A stretch of DNA of 64,000 bases from Oceanobacillus halophilus. Lineage in GTDB: Bacteria > Bacillota > Bacilli > Bacillales > Amphibacillaceae. Location of the stretch: the NCBI RefSeq assembly GCF_003628505.1, contig NZ_RBZP01000011.1, positions 1 to 64,000 on the forward strand, given 5' to 3'. Position 1 is the stretch's first letter. Each line of letters starts with the position of its first letter. A model generated the notes under the pieces. It did not search any database and was not told the origin of the DNA. It was given only the letters and a program-made list of their open reading frames with translations. Below are positions 62,899-64,000 of the stretch, one piece after another. The position numbers were made by a program, and so were the translations under genes.

Positions 62899-63081
62899 TT
62901 AAACTTCTTTCACCGTTACTAGATGAGATACTCTATCTATCATACCACGTACAGATGGAGTATCTTCTAAAACAACGGATTGACGAATCTTTTTAAGACC
63001 TAATGCTTCAACAGTTTTAACCTGTTTTTCTTTTCTGCCAATAACACTCCGTGTGAGGGTGATCTCTAATTTTTTAGACAT
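62899..63081 (-). CDS. rpmD: 50S ribosomal protein L30
   Basis: This 60-aa protein is L30 ([30 protein letters not shown]). It lies between rpsE and rplO, as usual. Confidence 0.97.
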   Translation of the reverse strand: MSKKLEITLTRSVIGRKEKQVKTVEALGLKKIRQSVVLEDTPSVRGMIDRVSHLVTVKEV

Positions 63082-63097
63082 AATATTTCCCTCCTTA

Positions 63098-63601
63098 TTA
63101 TCCTAACAGTTCTTCTATTGACTTACCACGTAATTTTGCAACATCTTCAGCGCGTTTTAATTGAGTTAGGCCTTCAATTGTTGCACGAATCATATTAATT
63201 GGTGTGTTTGAACCTAAGGATTTAGTAAGAATATCACCAATTCCTGCTAATTCCAAGACAGCACGAACAGGTCCACCTGAGATAACTCCAGTACCCTCTG
63301 TAGCTGGTTTCATGAGTACTTTACCAGAACCGAATCTACCATTAACCTCATGTGGAATAGTAGTTCCAACCATCGGTACAGAAATTAAATTTTTCTTAGC
63401 GTCGTCTACTGCTTTTTTAATAGCTTCTGGTACTTCTTGTGCTTTACCTGTACCAAAACCTACATGACCGTTTTTATCTCCAACCACTACGATCGCAGCG
63501 AAACGCATGCGACGTCCACCTTTTACAACCTTCGATACACGGTTTACCGCAACAACACGTTCTTCAAGATCTAGTTTGTTCGGATCAATGCTTGTATTCA
63601 T
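63098..63601 (-). CDS. rpsE: 30S ribosomal protein S5
   Basis: This 167-aa protein is S5, with the RNA-binding block [19 protein letters not shown] and [18 protein letters not shown]. Mutations in its 20-30 loop give spectinomycin resistance in other bacteria; here the loop looks wild type. Confidence 0.98.
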   Translation of the reverse strand: MNTSIDPNKLDLEERVVAVNRVSKVVKGGRRMRFAAIVVVGDKNGHVGFGTGKAQEVPEAIKKAVDDAKKNLISVPMVGTTIPHEVNGRFGSGKVLMKPATEGTGVISGGPVRAVLELAGIGDILTKSLGSNTPINMIRATIEGLTQLKRAEDVAKLRGKSIEELLG

Positions 63602-63625
63602 TTAAGGGGTTCCCTCCTTCTTTGA

Positions 63626-63988
63626 TTAAAATTCTAATCCTGCCTCGCGAGCTGAATCAGCTAATGCTTTTACACGTCCATGATAAAGATATCCTCCACG
63701 GTCGAAAACAACTGATTTGAATCCTTTATCTTGAGCACGTTTAGCAATCAATTCTCCGACTTGTTTTGCTGCTTCAACGTTACCAGTTGATTCCATGTTT
63801 AGGTCTTTATCTTTTGTAGAAGCACTTGCAACTGTTACACCAGTTGTGTCATCTATTAATTGAGCATAGATATGCTTATTTGAGCGATATACGTTTAAAC
63901 GAGGACGTTCCGTAGTTCCAGCTAAATTTCTGCGAACACGATTATGTCTTCTTTTACGTACAACATTTTTGTCTGGTTTTGTGATCAT
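63626..63988 (-). CDS. rplR: 50S ribosomal protein L18
   Basis: This 120-aa protein is L18, with the basic N-terminus [20 protein letters not shown] and [24 protein letters not shown] at the end. It binds 5S rRNA. The gene begins 12 bases from the right edge of the window, with rplF expected next. Confidence 0.98.
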   Translation of the reverse strand: MITKPDKNVVRKRRHNRVRRNLAGTTERPRLNVYRSNKHIYAQLIDDTTGVTVASASTKDKDLNMESTGNVEAAKQVGELIAKRAQDKGFKSVVFDRGGYLYHGRVKALADSAREAGLEF

Positions 63989-64000
63989 CTACGTCACTCC

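Overview
The window comes from a low-GC, endospore-forming Gram-positive bacterium of the Bacillaceae, of the Oceanobacillus/Virgibacillus/Gracilibacillus type. This rests on synteny: the rpoA/secY ribosomal cluster, the ecfA1-ecfA2-ecfT-truA-rplM-rpsI block, then cwlD, salA, gerD, kbaA and pdaB leading to an rRNA operon, as in Bacillus subtilis, here mostly on the minus strand. The species cannot be fixed from sequence alone. Two blocks of foreign or accessory DNA interrupt this core order between rpsI and cwlD.

Layout. Positions 1-92 are the 5' end of a 16S rRNA gene (minus) with its tandem promoters. Positions 455-5148 hold the sporulation/germination genes pdaB, kbaA, gerD and cwlD plus the Mrp-type ATPase salA. 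Positions 5388-10663 hold small DUF948 membrane proteins, a YIP1/HlyD-like pair and an Eis-like acetyltransferase. Positions 10931-36236 form a large hexuronate/sugar-acid region: two GPH symporters, a TRAP transporter, an AEC carrier, two AraC and two ROK regulators, gluconokinase, an SDR dehydrogenase, a LarA-type Ni-dependent epimerase/racemase homologue, 6-phosphogluconate dehydrogenase, glucuronate isomerase, methylglyoxal synthase, and an operon of three Gfo/Idh/MocA dehydrogenases with a sugar isomerase/epimerase. A Lon-like protease follows (36568-39012).

The sugar genes suggest a coherent route: glucuronate to fructuronate (UxaC), to mannonate (SDR), to gluconate (LarA-like 2-epimerase), to 6-phosphogluconate (GntK), to ribulose-5-phosphate and CO2 (Gnd). 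No mannonate dehydratase, KDG kinase or KDPG aldolase is present in the window. The larA-SDR-gntK genes, the uxaC-gnd pair, the second GPH symporter and one ROK gene all carry a 17-bp palindromic site, TTTGTT-N5-AACAAA, as expected of a XylR/ROK repressor regulon. This pathway is an inference from gene content and shared regulatory sites.

Positions 39279-52228 are an integrated element of about 12.9 kb inserted in the 3' end of rpsI. It is bounded by 72-bp direct repeats differing at two synonymous third-codon positions. It has a tyrosine integrase, a divergent repressor/Cro-like switch with three operator-like sites, an excisionase-like protein, a replication-initiation protein and a DnaC-like loader. 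Its cargo looks defensive: a fused nuclease-methylase with a separate specificity subunit, an EVE-like/HNH nuclease next to a UDG-fold-like protein, a HEPN-like protein, and a DUF3800 protein followed by two tandem structured RNA elements. No capsid, terminase or conjugation gene is visible, so it resembles a phage-satellite-like or mobilizable island.

Positions 52163-63988 are ribosomal and translation-associated genes (rpsI, rplM, truA, ecfT, ecfA2, ecfA1, rplQ, rpoA, rpsK, rpsM, rpmJ, infA, a KOW protein, adk, secY, rplO, rpmD, rpsE, rplR). The map gene is absent from its usual place beside adk. Dispersed inverted-repeat elements lie in several intergenic regions.
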